A stretch of 64,000 bases of DNA from Valencia hispanica (taxonomy: Eukaryota > Chordata > Actinopteri > Cyprinodontiformes > Valenciidae): NCBI GenBank assembly GCA_963556495.2, contig OY747712.1, positions 18,489,235 to 18,553,234 on the forward strand, read 5' to 3'. Of the stretch, positions 10,775 to 21,830 are shown piece by piece (position 1 is the first letter of the stretch; each line of letters starts with the position of its first letter). The position numbers and the translations under genes are program-made. The notes under the pieces were generated by a model. That model did not search any database, was not told the origin of the DNA, and saw nothing but the letters and a program-made list of their open reading frames with translations.

Positions 10775-11570
10775 TAGGGCCGTCAAACAATTACACATTT
10801 TAATCGAATTAATCACAGGGTAGTGGTAAATTAATCACGATTAATTAACATTCCCAAATATGACAGAAAAAGTAAAATTTTTGGTGTAAATAAAGGATGA
10901 AATCGGAAGCTGTTGCTCTTTTTTTTTAAGGAAATACAGGAGAGATGCATGGAACTTTTGTTTTGAATTCCACAATCACATTTACACGTGGCGCTTTTTA
11001 CCTCTTCATCTTTTAGCCAATTGCTGAGGCAAACTAACTGGTTAACATTTTCTGAATGTAAAGCTGACAGTTTCTTATTCAATTTTGGACAACTCTGAGC
11101 ATCCTCTTCATGGGACGATCCTACAACAACGGTGTCTTTGGTCAGAGGCTTCTTCAGTTTTGCTGCGACACAGACTGCTACAGAAGATCATTCCTGCTTA
11201 CTGCCATCAGGATCTACAACAACTCCTTGGTGACAAAAATTAAATAATATGAGCTACAATAACACTTAATTTCTCTCTGGGAGGAATTAAGTATTTTTTT
11301 ATTGAAATTTTCTGACTAATAGAGGGATTATTTGTTTATCAACACCGAACCTTTACAATCCTCCCTGGTTCCCACTGTTGTTATTTGCAGTTATCAAACA
11401 GTTGTCATGCTGTTTACGTGACAAGCGAGCACTGAAAGCAGCGCGGGTTTAATTGTGGGGTAAACAGGGCAGGTCACTCTGTGCATGCGTTAATTGCGTA
11501 AGAACAAATTTATGGCATCAATTCCACAAATTAATCGACCCGCATTAATGCATTAATTTTGACAGCCCTA
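10775..11570. mobile_element. Non-autonomous hAT-like element
   Basis: The ends read TAGGGCCGTCAAA and TTTTGACAGCCCTA, a matching inverted pair. The subterminal ATTAATC-rich sequence is shared by both ends. It sits inside AT repeat, so the 8-bp duplication cannot be proven. The minus-strand frame at 10831-11082 (starting MNKKLSALHSENVNQ) looks like a leftover coding piece, not an intact protein. Confidence 0.65.
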
Positions 11571-12308
11571 ATATATATATATATATATAGTGTTCTCAAG
11601 TTAGATATATTCAGATTATGTTTTTAAAAGCAGTTATTCAAATTCTGTTTCTGATTACAAAGTTCTGCCCATAGCAGTATCTATGATTCATGAAATATGG
11701 ATTCAAACACAGTTAAAAGTCTATACTTAAGATTTAATTGGAAGAAGAAGTTGTTTGGACATGGTTGCATCCATCTTTAGTTGATTTGAATTTAGTCCGC
11801 TACAACACAACAGGGCAAATCGTGGATGGTGTGTGATCTGGGCATCTGCATGTTTTAACATTAGCAGAGCTCATGTTTACCACATTTGCTTTCTAACAAA
11901 ACATAAAGAATGTACTTAAGTCTGTAACCTCACGTTACTCCGTAACAGAGATTTACTGGGTCAAGTGTGCCTAAGTGTTGCTATGGTAACGTTTCCCTTG
12001 CTATTCATAGTTTAGCTTTAATTCAGGCAAACTTATCAATCTCAAAACTTATACCACAGTGGACAAAAGTCAGTTATACTTTCAGGACATGCTTATAACT
12101 ATTCTTATGAGTAAAGGATTAACTACATTTTAAATTCGAGTAGGCTACAGCACCTCCTCCTATCTGAATTTGCAGCCTTTGCAATATATATGTTAACAAA
12201 CCTAAAATATAACTACCACGGTAAAATACCTTTATTATAATGTTTTAGCACTTCCAAAAGTATACAACTAACTAACTAACTATACATAAGGAAACACGCT
12301 TAACTTAC

Positions 12309-12540
12309 CATAATTCCAGGGGTTGACGCCGAGGGAGAAGCCCTCTGAAGAGCTGCCATGACGGATTTCTCCTGCTTGGAGAGACCTGACCTGCAGCAGA
12401 CATGTTGCTTCAGTTGTGCCTGAGTAACCTGGGGGCGTGGTTTGTAGCGGCTGTGGTGGCTGCAGATAGAGTGTGAATGTAATCATGTCTGGTTGTAAGC
12501 AGTGCAGAGCCCTACCTTCCTCTCGCCATGACTTGATAGA
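12309..12540 (-). other. Putative inward-facing first exon in the right arm
   Basis: Inverted copy of 7336-7567, ending ATTATG|GTAAGT, a consensus donor (12308-12303). The frame starting MSAAGQVSPSRRNPS is open to the donor in this copy only. This arm may keep the ancestral form of an element-encoded gene's first exon. Confidence 0.38.
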
Positions 12541-12625
12541 AATGGCAGAAACATGATTTGTTGGTCAAAATCAGCAAGCCACTCATTGGTTCTTCTAGGC
12601 AAGCCAAATATGGTAAAAAATGATC

Positions 12626-12838
12626 TGCAACTTGAAACTTGAAACCTGTAACTTGAAACTTGAAACTTGAAACCTGTATTTTTAAAATGTGTACAAGTAT
12701 TTTTAAAATGTGTACAAGTTACAACACACAAGTTTCAAATACAAAACACAAGTTACAAGTACAAAACACAAGTTACAACTACAAAACACAAGTTACAAGT
12801 ACAAATCATAAGTTACAGGTACAAAACTAAAAGTCCCA
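12626..12838 (-). repeat. Subterminal tandem array, right arm
   Basis: Mirror image of the left array. Near-perfect 20-bp units GTACAAAACACAAGTTACAA run through 12738-12838, with AACTTGAAACTTGAAACCTG units at 12626-12680. The copies are more regular here than on the left. Confidence 0.82.
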
Positions 12839-12852
12839 ATTCTAGCTCCATA

Positions 12853-12858
12853 CTCACA
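12853..12858 (+). repeat. 6-bp target site duplication, right copy
   Basis: CTCACA directly after the tip AGCTCCATA. It pairs with 7066-7071. Confidence 0.8.
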
Positions 12859-12991
12859 GACTTGTAACTTCTACTGTAAGAGGCTCCTCTGTCCTCCTCT
12901 CGTTACCTGTATTAATGGCACCTGTTTGATCTCGCTATCAGTATAAAAGACACCTGTCCACAACCTCAAACCTCACACTCCAAACTCCACA

Positions 12992-14003
12992 ATGGCCAAG
13001 ACCAGAGAGCTGTCAAAGGACACCAGAAACAAAATTGTAAACCTGCACCAGGCTGGGAAGACTGACTGCAATACGTAAGCAGCTTGGTGTGAAGAAATCA
13101 ACTGTGGCACCAATTATTAGAAAACGGAAGGCATACAAGACCACTGATAATCTCCCTCAATCTGGGGCTCCATGCAAGATCTCACCCTGTGGGGTCAAAC
13201 TGATCACAGAAACAGTGAGTAAAAATCCCAGAACCACACAGGGGGCCCTAGTGAAAGACCTGCAGAGAGCTGGGACCAAAGTAACAAAGGCTACCATCAG
13301 TAACACACTATGTCACCAGGGACTCAAATCCTGTGGTGCCAGACGTGTCCCCCTGCTTAAGCGAGTACATGTCCAGGCCTGTCTGAAGTTTGCTAGAGAG
13401 CATTTGGATGATCCGGTAGAGGATTGGGAGAATGTCATATGGTCAGATTAAAACCAAAATAGAACATTTTGGTAAAAACTCTACTTGTGGTTGGAGAAGA
13501 AAGAATGCCTACTTGCATCCAAAGAACACCATACCTTCTGTGTAGCATGGGGGTGGAAACATCATGATTTGGATCTGTTTTTCTGCCAATGGACCAAGAC
13601 GACTGATCCGTGTAAAGGAAAGAATGAATAGGGCCATGTATCGTGAGATTTTGAGTGAAAGTCTCCTTCCATCAGCAAGGGCAAACGTGGCTTGATCTTT
13701 CAGTATGACAATAATCCCAAAAACATTGCACGGGTAACAAAAGAGTGGCTTCGTAAGAAGCCTTTTCAGGTCCTGGAGTGGCCTAGCCAGTCTCCAGATC
13801 TCAACTCCATAGAAAATCTTTTGGGGGAGTTGAAAGTCCGTGTTGCCCAGCGACAGCCCCAAAACATCACTGCTCTAGAGGAGATCTGCATGGAAGAATG
13901 GGCCAAAATACCAGCAACAGTGTGTGAAAATCTTACAGACTTACAGAAAACGTTTGACCTCTGTCAGTGCCAACAAAGGGTATATAACAAAGTATTGAGA
14001 TGA
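12992..14003 (+). pseudogene. Tc1 transposase relic
   Basis: Starts at the ATG of 'atggccaagaccagagagct' (12992), the usual start of this Tc1 family. The transposase is then broken by frameshifts (near 13070 and 13450) and stops. 13089-13451 keeps the N-terminal helix-turn-helix part through NVIWSD, which holds the first catalytic D. 13692-14003 keeps FQYDNNPKN and SIENLLGE, the regions of the second D and the E. The typical ending is lost. It belongs to the Tc1 copy split at 7066/12853. Confidence 0.85.
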
Positions 14004-14177
14004 ACTTTTGTTATTGACCAAATACTTATTTTCCACTATAAATTCTTTAAAAATCAGACCATGAGATTTTCTGCAATTTTTTTTCCTCATTTTGTGTCTC
14101 ATAGTTGAGGTATAGCATTTAGATAATGCTTACATGTTATTTTCAAAAGGTACTTTTAATCTGACAGAGGTGGAGCA

Positions 14178-14335
14178 AGTGTACCATATCTATACAAAGG
14201 CTGCAGTTCACAATGCAGGTGTCCCAGGTTGAATTCCCAGCCCTCGTCCATTTTTTCCTGCATGTCCTCCCCTTTTTTCTCTGTCCTTCTTCATGTCAAG
14301 TACTAATGAATAAAGGCCACTTGCGGCAATTTTTT
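14178..14335 (+). repeat. tRNA-derived SINE
   Basis: It has a B-box-like GGTTGAATTCC (consensus GGTTCGAATCC) at about 14224-14234. A 'cctgcatgtcctccccttt' body and a 'tgaataaaggcc' tail follow, as in a common teleost tRNA SINE. The A-box region is degraded. Confidence 0.55.
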
Positions 14336-15047
14336 TTTTAAATATATATATTCAGACAACCATTTGTGTTCAAATTTTCTGTAGTTTCAGAACAATCAGC
14401 TATTAATTCCTGAAAACTCTTCAATAAGGTTGATTTAAAAACCATTCCGCAAAGATTAGGCTAGAAAGATTCACTACCGTTGCAAAAAGTTTTTTGGCAG
14501 TTGTTGCTACCATTAGTGTTACAGCCCATTATTAGGCGTAAGGTGCTATTACTTTTTCACGTAGGAACAGGCTGGTTTGGGTAGCTTAATAAATGAAATC
14601 CTCCATTGTAAACTAGAATTCTATTTACTCCAATTATCTTTGTCTGATATTAAAAGTGGTTTGATGATGTCAAACATTTAAGTGTGGAAAAAAAGCTTTA
14701 TCAGATGAAATCTTTAAGGAGGAACAAACTTTTTTTTGACAATGCGTGAAGTTGAAACCTCAATCTGGGAATAACCTCAGATCCAGCTTTATCATGTTCT
14801 CGTTGCATAGTTTAAGATTATTTTAATTGTATGTATGTATGTATTGTATGGATTTGAACATTTTGATTTCAATGTTTATATGTGTGAAAGATTCATTAAG
14901 ATACAAACTGTGAATATAAACAGTTTATTACTGTAGCACAGCAGCCATGTTGGATTTTGAGACTGGGGTTGGTGACCCCTGTTTATTTTTCCAACTCGAA
15001 ATTTCTACATTTTTATTTAAAATATAAAGAGCTGAGAGGTAGCTCGC
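14336..15047. other. No gene seen
   Basis: AT-rich sequence with a short (GTAT)n run at about 14830-14850. There are no supported exons. Confidence 0.4.
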
Positions 15048-15169
<122 letters not shown>

Positions 15170-15364
15170 TTCCCCTCGATTATTTTAAAATTAAATGAAC
15201 TAAAAAATGCCAATGTCCTTAAAAACGCAACTATTTCTGGTTTGGATTAAAGCTGCAGTGTTTCAGAATCCTAATACCCCCCTGTACATCAACAACAAAA
15301 ATAATAATACCATATTTTATTTGTATCTTCAGCCAACCAAGAAAAGTAAAAGAAGGTTTTAGAT

Positions 15365-15552
15365 TAGTTTTGCGGCTGCTGCACTGGGAGCTCCGCCTCC
15401 TCGGTTCCCCCCGGAGCAGGCTGGCAGATGGTACCCTCCAGAGCGGCTAGGCTGGGGGTCTGAAGGTGCTGATGTTCCGCCGGCAGTAGTCCGCGGACAG
15501 AGAAAGCAACTGGGCTGCTGCGCAGAACCGTGTTTGTTTTATTCGGATCGAC
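15365..15552 (+). promoter_or_regulatory. CpG-rich promoter-like block
   Basis: A GC-rich island in AT-rich surroundings, with several CpGs and no TATA box. It ends just before an ATG in fair context (gacATGA) and a GTGAGT splice donor. This arrangement is typical of a vertebrate promoter plus first exon. Transcription is not shown. Confidence 0.5.
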
Positions 15553-15589
15553 ATGACCATGTACAAAGGCAGGCGTCGCAACCAGGGAT
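15553..15589 (+). CDS. Candidate alternative first coding exon of RALYL
   Basis: Reads MTMYKGRRRNQG and ends GGGAT|GTGAGT, a strong donor, leaving one base of the next codon. The first RALYL exon in the window (31591) needs exactly one base from its upstream exon, so the join would be in frame and give ...[14 protein letters not shown]. The product would lack the RRM. The join is inferred from phase alone (one in three by chance) over 16 kb. It could instead belong to an unrelated short transcript. Confidence 0.4.
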
Positions 15590-16029
15590 GTGAGTTGTTG
15601 TTTTTTTTAAAGCGTTCATTAGTGGATTTAAGGTCGCTCATGTTTATGTTGGTACATTTGTTTTGTTGTCCAATTTGTGAGTTTGAGAAAAAAATTAAAA
15701 GTTCATTAACCACTGTTCACATTTGTATATACTGGATACTTTCTAATCCGAAACGAAGTTTGACTCTGAGCTCAGCCTTTTATTCCCTATTTTATTATTA
15801 TAACATGCAAAAGAAAGTCTTGTTTTAATCTTAGTATTTCTACAAAGAAAATCTCACAGGCAATGATGCAAATCTTGCATCAACCCTACCCTTGTAGCAA
15901 TTTATCCAGTATTGAAAACCCACATCCTTTCTCTTCCTGTGCAAACAGATGTTATTTTAATAGTCCATGAGTTTCAGTAGGAGTGCTGCCTATGTAGGAT
16001 TTATTATAGTGTTTGATGACTGCATACTT

Positions 16030-16310
16030 AATCTGCTTGTTCTGGGAGGGTGATGAGCATTCAGGTTGTCACCCTTTCAGAAAGGGGGAGTTGTTCAGAG
16101 GGTTGGATGCACATGGCAGCTCCAGGTGTGTGCTCCAACGAGCATGCCAGTGCTGACAGACACTTTTTGCATGGGTAATAAAGCAGTGATTAAATGAATA
16201 ATGCATTGTATTAATGAAGCTCGTGTGCCCTGCATTCGGCTGTCAAACTAGGTGTACCTGGCCTCTGGTCTAATCTAAGCAGGGATAGGAGAGAGAAGGA
16301 AGTACCCACC
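16030..16310. other. Possible conserved noncoding block
   Basis: Balanced, repeat-free sequence just downstream of the promoter-like block. It has AT-rich homeodomain-like motifs (TAATGAATAATGCATT region) and no open frame. Conservation is not testable here. Confidence 0.3.
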
Positions 16311-16639
16311 CACCCACAGGAGAGTGGGTATAAATTCTGCATATTGGAAACACTTATTCATCAAATAAAGATATAGTTTAGGCAAAAAAAGAAAAAATAC
16401 CAAGGCACTCATCTAAAAAGCCTTAATTAAATCACATGGCTAGAAAAGGTTTAAAGTAACAAAAAAAAGTTAAAAGTTTAGATGAGTCCCTTGCTACTTT
16501 TTCCTTTTTTGACTATGGACTTAGCCCTTAACTAAAGAGCACCATTGTTTAGGTAGAATAAGATAAAGACAAACAGTTCCAGGCAGCACTCCTCCCTCCA
16601 TTTTTCAGAGATATTTTAATAATAATGCCGACGATTTCA

Positions 16640-17465
16640 ATTAAATACTAGCACCTTGTGAAACGAGTGTAGAAAATCTTTTAACATTTTTACATGTTTT
16701 ACAAATAAACTATCTGGCATACATCTGTATTCACCCACTGCAATTACACCATCAAGACTTTTGGGGTACATTTCTACCAGCTTTGCACATCTAGAGACTG
16801 AAACCATTATCTACTCTTCTTTGTCAAGCCCAGACTCACTTAGATTAGATGAAGAGGCTGTCAAAAACAATTTAAAGTCTTACAACATGTTCTCCACTGG
16901 GCTTACATGGATTGACCTCTTCTGACACACGAGAAGACTTTGATCTAAACTATTCCATTGCAGCTCTGGCTGTATGTCTAGTTTTATTGTCGTGCTGGAA
17001 GGTGAACCCCCAACTCAGTTCAGTTTTTCTTGTTTTTTCCCAGGAATTCCCTACTTTCATGTTGCAAAATAAAACAGCATTCCCACAGCATTGTGTACCC
17101 ACACCATGTTGTTGGGAGTTCAAGGGTGTTAGTTTTGCACGTTGGCCAAAATATATATATATTTTTTCCTGAGACCTTCACAAAATCCATGTATGTTTAC
17201 CAAAGTTCCATTAAATACAGGTGGATTCGGAATACTAATTATCTGGGTTCTAAAGACTGATTTTTATCTAGGGGTGTCTGAGTAAAGGGAACTGAATACA
17301 AATCCATTTTTCAGATTTGCATCTGTGAAAAATGAAAATAATGTCTAATTTTCCTTCCATTTAGCGGCTTTGCACAATGCTCTGTTTGTTGATTAAATCC
17401 ACATGAAATGCATTGATGCTTTTGGTTGCAGCGTGACAAAATAGATTTTTTCACAAGACACTAAC
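16640..17465 (-). mobile_element. Decayed Tc1 relic
   Basis: Antisense Tc1 text matching copy 1 at many points: 'ctaccagctttgcacatcta' with 'gagactgaaa', 'gtcgtgctggaaggtgaacc' and terminal-repeat-like 'gcgtgacaaaatagattttt'. There are many stops and deletions. Confidence 0.75.
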
Positions 17466-18326
17466 TGTCTGACTGCAGTTTTTACGAGCCGATCATAGTT
17501 CTGAATGATCATGAAGCTCATTTTTTGGTTTAAAGCCTCATCAAATATGCTGTGTACTTTCCTTGATCATGTGTGAACAGGTGTTTATTTCAAAGCTCTT
17601 TTGAGTTTGACCTGTTGAGGGAGTCTGTTGACCATAAAGCTATTAACAAAACCCTTTTTGTGCTTACAGCTTGATTTTTAACCACTTCTTCCACAAGTAA
17701 GATGGCCATTTATTTGGATTTAGAGCAGAAAAATGGTGCTTAAAAGTGTTGGTGACATTAACACAGCAGAAGAAATTACCCCCCAAAAACCCTATAGAGT
17801 CAGCACAAATGAAAACTCCAAGGTTAAAAAAGTATCTAACTTCAATCAAAAAAAAGTTTAATAAGAGCCCAAATCCTTGAACTGTTTTGTTTCGCTTTTC
17901 AGTATACTAAATACCATTGTATATAAAAGAGGTTCAGCAATTCAAAAAGTCTTCTTAACCTACAACCGAGATTGTCATTCTTTAACATTGACTTGTCAAA
18001 AGTGTGGTAATTTGCACCACTAGGGGTTCTGTTAAAGTTGTTTTATTTAAAAATAAGTACTTTCCTCAAACTCATTAATTAGTCCCTAAGATAAAAAAAT
18101 AGATATATTTTAAAAATGCTGAAGTCTGCTTCAGTTTTGTGTGCAAGGCTTGCTGTACTTATTAGGATAAAAAGCTGACTGTTGTTGGGGCATTTGTTCA
18201 TCAAGTTAAATATTTTATTTAAAAACTTTGGAGCTGCCCTTTTGGAAATCCAAATCCCATCTCTTAATTAAGGATTCCCGCCATTAAAGAGTCTGTTCAT
18301 GATTCACGTCAGATGGGATCCTTTCT
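17466..18326. other. No gene seen (presumed RALYL intron)
   Basis: AT-rich sequence without recognisable repeats or exons. Confidence 0.35.
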
Positions 18327-18462
18327 TTCTTTTCCTTCCTTCCTTCCTTCCTTCCTTCCTTCCTTCCTTCCTTCCTTCCTTCCTTCCTTCCTTCCTTCCT
18401 TCCTTCCTTCCTTCCTTCCTTCCTTCCTTCCTTCCTTCCTTCCTTCCTTCCTTCCTTCCTTC
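18327..18462 (+). repeat. (CTTC)n microsatellite
   Basis: More than thirty tandem CTTC units. The open frames across it (FLPS repeats) are artefacts. Confidence 0.97.
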
Positions 18463-20049
18463 AGATTCCATATTGAAACCCTGGTCACTGCAGAAATATT
18501 TGCCACAATTTTCCTGGCTAATGAGGACTGGGAACTCTGTAAATTAGAGAGTGGAAGGTAAGGAAGTTTGTAATAAAATATGTGTAGGAACCCTGGATAT
18601 ATATAAAATGTGTGATGTGCATGTTTCTATAGTCAGCTCACTAGAGAGACAGCTGACTTTTTGGAGCAGATGTACAAGTGGTTTCAAGCAGCTGGCAATT
18701 TGTTTTCCAGCTGCTTGCAGAGATTAATGAGCCTGTGGATTGGTGGAAGTGCCGGACCGGCTCTGCGTCTCCATGTGTTTCATAGCATTGCACATAGAAG
18801 CCACGTCATTGCTTCATAATAAAACAATGTGAAAATGGAAAAAAAGAGGGAAGTGCCTTGGCAGCTAAGGAGAGATGAAAGTCTAAATCATCAAAATCTT
18901 CAATTAATAACAACATGATGTTTATGATTTTAATGCAAAGATCAACAATACCTGTGTGTTGAAGGGCAGCCTTGAATGATACATTTGTCTGTGCTTCTGG
19001 AAATGAGAACATCCACCTGCAAACTGAAAGCCCAACACAATCTATCGATCCCAGTCAATCAGAAAGTTTTGAGTGCTGTCTTCAGATTCGACCTAACATC
19101 TGGAGTGTGGGACTTCCTTTGGTGTGGTTACACTTCAACTTTTTGCACAACAAAATAACCTTAGAAAAAGAGAAGAGATGATTTTTGGTCTTTCATCTGA
19201 CAATGATCACAAGTCTGGTGGTTATTTACAACTAAAGCTGTACAATATGTCAAATTGTAATTGACATCACAATATCATTTTGTACAATACTGCATTGGAA
19301 AAGAAGGATGGGATTAAATATTTGGGAGGATACTATATTTTTCAATCCATCCATGCAAATTTTGACGTATGTATATTTTGATTTGCAGAGATGCGAAAGA
19401 TCACAAAAGATGGTAGGAAATTGTAATGAATGACAAGGAAAAACAGTTTTAAAAAGAACATGGGGTCTATATGAACAGTTCAGTTCAGAGGGAGGCCCGT
19501 TTTGAAAATATTTGCTCATTATTCCAATAGATGGTATAATTTTTTGACAAAGCTTCCAACACAAACATAGGTTGTCCCTGCACAGCCTTATTTTGTACCC
19601 AAACTGTATTATTCCTAGTTCCATTTTTTTTACCCTTTATTAAAATATCATGATGAGGCCGAGGTACAGAGCTTAAGAAGAAACTTCACAGCTCTGCTCT
19701 GCATTCAGATTCGAGGAGGGTGAATTTTATACCAAATGGGCCGTAGAGTGCCAGACTGGTTAGTCTGGAGTATTTATCTTAGTTTCAGTTTGAAGAAACA
19801 TGCTAATGTTGTTAAATTGGCTTTTGAAACAACTAAACTAGCTTTCAAGTCACAGACAAACTAAAATATTTCTTTTGTAAATGTTTATTTGAGAAAGTGT
19901 GCCAGTTTCTTTTGCTTACAGTTATGATATAATTTCAATGTGACTTCAAATGTTTAAGTCAGCCTCTACCTCCATCCTGATTTGTAACATTTATTATACA
20001 AGTCCCCATGCTTACTTGCACTTAAAATTATACTTAAAACCCACTCTTT
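18463..20049. other. No gene seen (presumed RALYL intron)
   Basis: Nothing codes convincingly. 18600-18780 has balanced composition and could be conserved noncoding sequence. Confidence 0.3.
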
Positions 20050-20350
20050 CTCATTGCACCGTCTCCTCTGAGCTGTCAGTCTCTGTGCCCTGAGTAAGAT
20101 GACACACTCACAGGTGCAATAAAAGAGATCTCTGCCCTTGAGCCGTGATGGGAGATTAATACAAGTCCCGGCTGTCAGATTTACACGCTGTAGATGGAAT
20201 CTGTGGAGTGGTGTCATGCCAGGTGTCTCTCAGATCCACATTTGTATTCATGCCGGTAACCTGAATGACCTCTTTATCAAACACAGCTCACCTGCTCTCA
20301 GGACGCGTGTCATCGAGACGATGGAGTTTCCTCCGTGATTGGAGTGATCC
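20050..20350. other. Possible conserved noncoding block
   Basis: About 300 bases of balanced, repeat-free sequence inside the presumed RALYL intron. It differs clearly in texture from the AT-rich flanks. Short open frames run on both strands, but there are no splice-bounded exons. Confidence 0.3.
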
Positions 20351-20827
20351 GTTTCCTGCCTAAAGATTGTGTTTAGCTCTAAGAGGAGGAAGGAAAACAT
20401 CCTGCCCGTTTTATTTCCAAAACATCCTTTACCACATCACTCAAGGTCGCTCACCTGTTAAACGTTTAGTCAGCTCACTGCCGCATCACTTTGCATTAAC
20501 AAAATAAGGAGAAAGATGGTGGGAGAAGGCCTAAAGTCCAATTATCTATGTTAAACTAACTCGTATGGAAGTTGTGCTTGCCTCAACAGAAACGGCTACA
20601 GTGCCTTCAAGGTTCCTTTATTTCCCCCATAGGAGAAATTTGTGTTGAGCAAAGGGTGCTGCAGCAAAATACATGAACAGAATAAAACAAAAGACATCAG
20701 TTGAAACAATAAATAATAGAAACAACGTTTATAACAAAAATCTTAAAACTTTCAAAACAGGTTTTCACACCCAATGAGCTTTGATTTGGCTATGAATAAC
20801 TATGAATAGTTGCTTAAGCTATTTATT

Positions 20828-21830
20828 AGTGCTGTCAAGAGATCAAAAAAACTTTGAGATTAATTAATTATGATCTATAATTAATTAATCTAATTAATCT
20901 CTTTTTTTAATTGCACCTAATAATTGCTGAGTGAGTCCAGCTGGACCTGGACGGGCGGGAGGAGCTGCTGCACACAGACTTACTGCCTGCTGTGAGCGCT
21001 TTAAGATGAAGAGGAGTCCACAGCACAACCGCTGCTCAGTGAGAGTAGCCCTCGATTTCCACTGCATGCGCTCCGCTCCGTTCCAGCACGCACTCTGCAG
21101 CAAAAACACTCCCATTGTAGTCAATGAGAGCACTTCCGGCGCCGGCCGCTGTTTCGCCATCCGGCAAAAATAGGATCGATTTTATTTTACACAAATAACT
21201 AGCACCAACCAGATAGAGAACAACCACATTTCCGGGTGTTTTTCAAAATAAATCGATAAAGACGGACTAGACATTTTTTGTATGCATAGCTATATTAATA
21301 TAAGCCTGCGTATATTTATACATATGTTGTCCAAAATATCTTGACAGAGAATAACTGTTCTTTTCTATTCGTTTTCCACCTAATGAAGAATTTTGTTCTG
21401 ACTTCTGCATTTATTACTGGCTTTCATTGCGAGATCTCGCAATTCCCGCGCATGCTTCTTTGACCACCTCTGGGCTGCGGACCGGATCGGAGCGGATCTA
21501 GTTCTTTTCTATTCGTTTTCCACGGAATGAAGAATTTTGTTCTTACTTCCGCATTTATTACTGGCTTTCATTGCGAGATCTCGCAATTCCCGCGCATGCT
21601 TCTTTGACAACCTCTGGGCTGCGGACCGGATCGGAGCGGATCTAGAGCGCATGCAGTGGAAATTGCGAACGGCTGCGGAGTGCGTGGCAGAACCGAACCG
21701 GAGCGGAGCGCATGCAGTGGATATCGGGGGTAACAAGGATACGTTCTTCAGACCCGAGTCCACAACCTTCCTCCTCTGCTGCATCAGCAACAAAAACACT
21801 GAAGGTGTCGGAGGATGAAAGGTTTATAAA
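20828..21830. mobile_element. Probable non-autonomous DNA element with CpG-rich interior
   Basis: It begins with 'tagtgctgtcaagagatc' and ATTAATTA-rich sequence resembling the hAT-like tip at 10775. The inside holds CpG-rich blocks including inverted copies of CACTGCATGCGCTCCG (21060 on + and about 21645 and 21707 on -). A 144-bp tandem duplication lies within. The right end is not defined. Confidence 0.45.
21357..21644 (+). repeat. 144-bp tandem duplication (two copies)
   Basis: Unit one is 21357-21500 and unit two is 21501-21644. Both start GTTCTTTTCTATTCGTTTTC and end CGGAGCGGATCTA plus the next base or so. Only a handful of substitutions separate them, so the duplication is recent. Confidence 0.92.

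Larger units (their letters stand above)
7072..12852. mobile_element. Unclassified 5.78-kb element with ~1.1-kb terminal inverted repeats
   Basis: The ends are TATGGAGCTAGAATTGGGAC and its exact reverse complement. Each end is flanked by CTCACA, and the insertion interrupts a Tc1 copy. The arms (7072-8120 and 11700-12852) stay alignable for over 1 kb. They carry subterminal tandem 20-bp units and a shared short reading frame facing inward. The interior contains an L2 3' fragment, a TTAA-flanked element, a hAT-type element and AT repeats, but no recognisable transposase. It is therefore non-autonomous or gutted. Long arms with internal tandem arrays recall Foldback/Galileo or Mutator-like elements, but the 6-bp duplication fits neither cleanly (7 bp and 8-9 bp are usual). 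Polintons make 6-bp duplications but normally begin with AG. I leave it unassigned. Confidence 0.85.
11700..12852 (-). repeat. Right long terminal inverted repeat
   Basis: Inverted partner of 7072-8120, slightly longer because of small indels. It includes the block near 11775-11810 and an extra 'tgtacaagtatttttaaaa' unit near 12690. Confidence 0.88.
6837..14118 (+). mobile_element. Decayed Tc1 copy split by a later 5.8-kb insertion
   Basis: The left tip CAGTGGGGTAAAAAAGTATT starts at 6837 after TA. Tc1 sequence continues to the CTCACA site at 7066-7071. It resumes without loss at 12853 ('ctcacagacttgtaacttct') and runs through a transposase relic to about 14118, where the right inverted repeat is truncated. 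Joining the halves at CTCACA restores an ordinary Tc1 leader, so the intervening 7072-12852 is an insertion. A short LINE-tail-like piece interrupts the left arm. Confidence 0.85.

Noticed and set aside
18299..18561. Open frames of 65-82 residues across the CTTC repeat
   Set aside because: By-product of the repeat (FLPS / GRKE).
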